This document shows positions 62,913-64,000 of a stretch of DNA of 64,000 bases, one piece after another. The stretch covers positions 1-64,000 of the forward strand of contig CAUYUJ010020181.1 in assembly GCA_963575745.1 (NCBI GenBank), in the 5' to 3' direction. The position numbers and the translations under genes are program-made. Positions within the stretch are counted from its first letter, which is position 1; each line of letters opens with the position of its first letter. This DNA is from Prorocentrum cordatum. Lineage: Eukaryota; Sar; Dinophyceae; Prorocentrales; Prorocentraceae. The notes beneath the pieces were generated by a model, which was not told where the DNA came from, did no database searches, and saw nothing but the letters and a program-made list of their open reading frames with translations.

Positions 62913-63067
62913 CATAAACATAACCTTTCGGCGTTCCGCGCGGATTTCTTCGATCTGCGCTGGACCCCCTCCCTGACGCGCGGAGCGCGCCAGGGGCGGC
63001 GCCGGAGGCGCCGACATGGGTGCGGATCCAAGAAATCCGTGCGGAACTCCGAAAGTTTATGTTTATG
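62913..63067. mobile_element. Foldback family 1, copy 4 (best preserved)
   Basis: The left arm CATAAACATAACCTTTCGGC, GTTCCGCGCGG, ATTTCTTCGATCTGCG, CTGGACCC and the right arm (reverse complement CATAAACATAAACTTTCGG, AGTTCCGCACGG, ATTTCTTGGATCCGC) pair over about 50 bp with few mismatches. Total 155 bp. No coding capacity. Confidence 0.9.
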
Positions 63068-63298
63068 ACGTTCCTCCGTCTTCGAATTCTGGAAGTTCTA
63101 AGATCCAATAACATGGCGTCTCTTGGGGGTGCATCTTTTACTTCCGCCGCAGTCTGCCGAGCTTCCGCCGGCTTCCGCCGGCGGGGGCGGCCTCATCTTC
63201 CTTCCGCCGGCTTCCGTCGGCCCTCCGTCGCCATCTCCGCTGAGCGAAAGCAAAGCCCCTTCTGGAACGCCTCGTATCTCCGGGAGAGGTAAACCTTG
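63068..63298. other. Spacer with CTTCCGCCGG repeats
   Basis: Five to six copies of GCTTCCGCCGG-like words at 63,140-63,235. No gene seen. Confidence 0.7.
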
Positions 63299-63560
63299 AG
63301 TTCGGGGGACTCGGGTCGGCCTGACGGGGCCGTCAGGCGAACGACGAGACCCATTCTGAAGCTTGACGCGAGCTCCCGCTGCGAATATCCCACGAAAACT
63401 GAACCGTCAGAAATTCTGGGGCCCGAGTATATCCAAGTCCACCGCCTGCCGAGGACCCCGAAGATCGCTCCACTGGGCAAACCAAGTCCCGATACCGCCA
63501 TTCCCCAGACCTCTCCTGAGGTGCGGCCTGACCATGATTTCAAGGCGAATCCAGCCGTGG
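63299..63560. repeat. Dispersed element B, copy 2
   Basis: GGGGGACTCGGGTCGGCC, GACGAGACCCATTCTGAAG, TTGACGCGAGCTCCCGCTG and CGAAAACTGAACCGTCAGAA parallel 17,147-17,300 with more drift. The following segment CCACCGCCTGCCGAGG, CCCCGAAGATCGCTCC is repeated near 63,655, so the element and its right flank are duplicated here. Confidence 0.8.
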
Positions 63561-63734
63561 CGACGAGGGCCTCCCAGGAGGCCCCCCAAAGGCGAAAACG
63601 AGGCAAAAGTAGCGACATCGGCACCTCGTTCCTCTCTGAGACTCTGTCCATGCCCACCGTCTGCCAAGGTCCCCGAAGATCGATCCCCCAGGCCGTGGTT
63701 ATGGATAAATCCCCGCCTCGGACCAGGGGCGGGG
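63561..63734. other. Spacer between element B copies
   Basis: Unique DNA with the second CCACCGTCTGCCAAGG, CCCCGAAGATCGATCC segment (63,655-63,695). No gene seen. Confidence 0.5.
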
Positions 63735-63915
63735 AGACGTAAGACTCGGGTACGGGGGACTCGGGTTGGCCTGACGGGGGCCATCACAAAAATGATGAAA
63801 CCCAGTATGAAATTTGACGCGGGCCCCCGCTGCAGACATTCCACGAAAACGGGACCGTCAAAATCCAGGATGCGCTGGTCAAAACAAAGTCGGTCAACCC
63901 CGAGTTCCAGCTCAC
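63735..63915. repeat. Dispersed element B, copy 3
   Basis: GACGTAAGACTCGGGTACGG through AACGGGACCGTCAAAATCC is very close to the copy at 17,147. The right limit is set where similarity fades. The last 85 bp of the window are unique. Confidence 0.9.
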
Positions 63916-64000
63916 TCGAGTCGTAGGTTGCCCCGACAGGGGGCAGCCGTGGCCTGACCGCTCCGCCTCCCTGCCCTCGGCAGGCTGGGGCCTGTTGCGC

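Noticed and set aside
1-64000. CRISPR arrays, bacterial operons, rRNA genes or phage elements.
   Set aside because: Repeat spacing, intron signs and retroelement types are eukaryotic; no rRNA-like conserved stretches were seen.

Overview
The window looks like nuclear DNA of a eukaryote with a very repeat-rich, GC-rich genome, most probably a dinoflagellate. The grounds are: two retroelement reverse transcriptases of the kind common in dinoflagellates, one with an RNase H and a Cys/His tail; short exons separated by introns of up to about 4.7 kb, two of which fit only GC-AG splice sites; and genes and element relics that all lie on one strand over about 24 kb. I did not find a copy of the dinoflagellate spliced-leader sequence, so the assignment is an inference. 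Species cannot be told.

Layout. 1-6.9 kb is almost pure simple and satellite DNA: a CTA block, a GAT block with a recurring GGTGTCCCGATGATG motif, a GAGATCGAT block, then 2.4 kb of an AAGCCCTGCT decamer. 7-20.4 kb is a mosaic of longer tandem arrays (81, 90-93 and 159 bp) and modules that recur elsewhere in the window in direct or inverted orientation. 20.4-39 kb alternates weakly structured GC-rich DNA with microsatellites (CTGY, CAGCCT, GGA, ATC, CCT, CTAGGG types). I could not support any gene in 1-39 kb.

39-63.1 kb holds all supportable genes, all on the minus strand. They are: a CCCH zinc-finger gene in two recognisable exons (42,549-42,440 and 39,788 downward); a small alpha/beta-barrel-like protein in three exons (50,365-50,306, 49,841-49,759, 45,015-44,861) whose last intron is about 4.7 kb of microsatellite; a decayed RT-RNase H retroelement (57,562-54,778); an endonuclease-RT retroelement with a long open core (61.1-58.1 kb); and a first exon with a mitochondrial-type presequence (62,811-62,702). 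Between them lie at least two families of short foldback (MITE-like) elements. All four family-1 copies sit in predicted introns or close to predicted exons.

Most long open frames here are products of trinucleotide or 3n-period repeats with few stops, open on both strands, and are not reported as genes. Exon joins are predictions from reading frame, splice dinucleotides and protein motif continuity. No transcript or database evidence was available.
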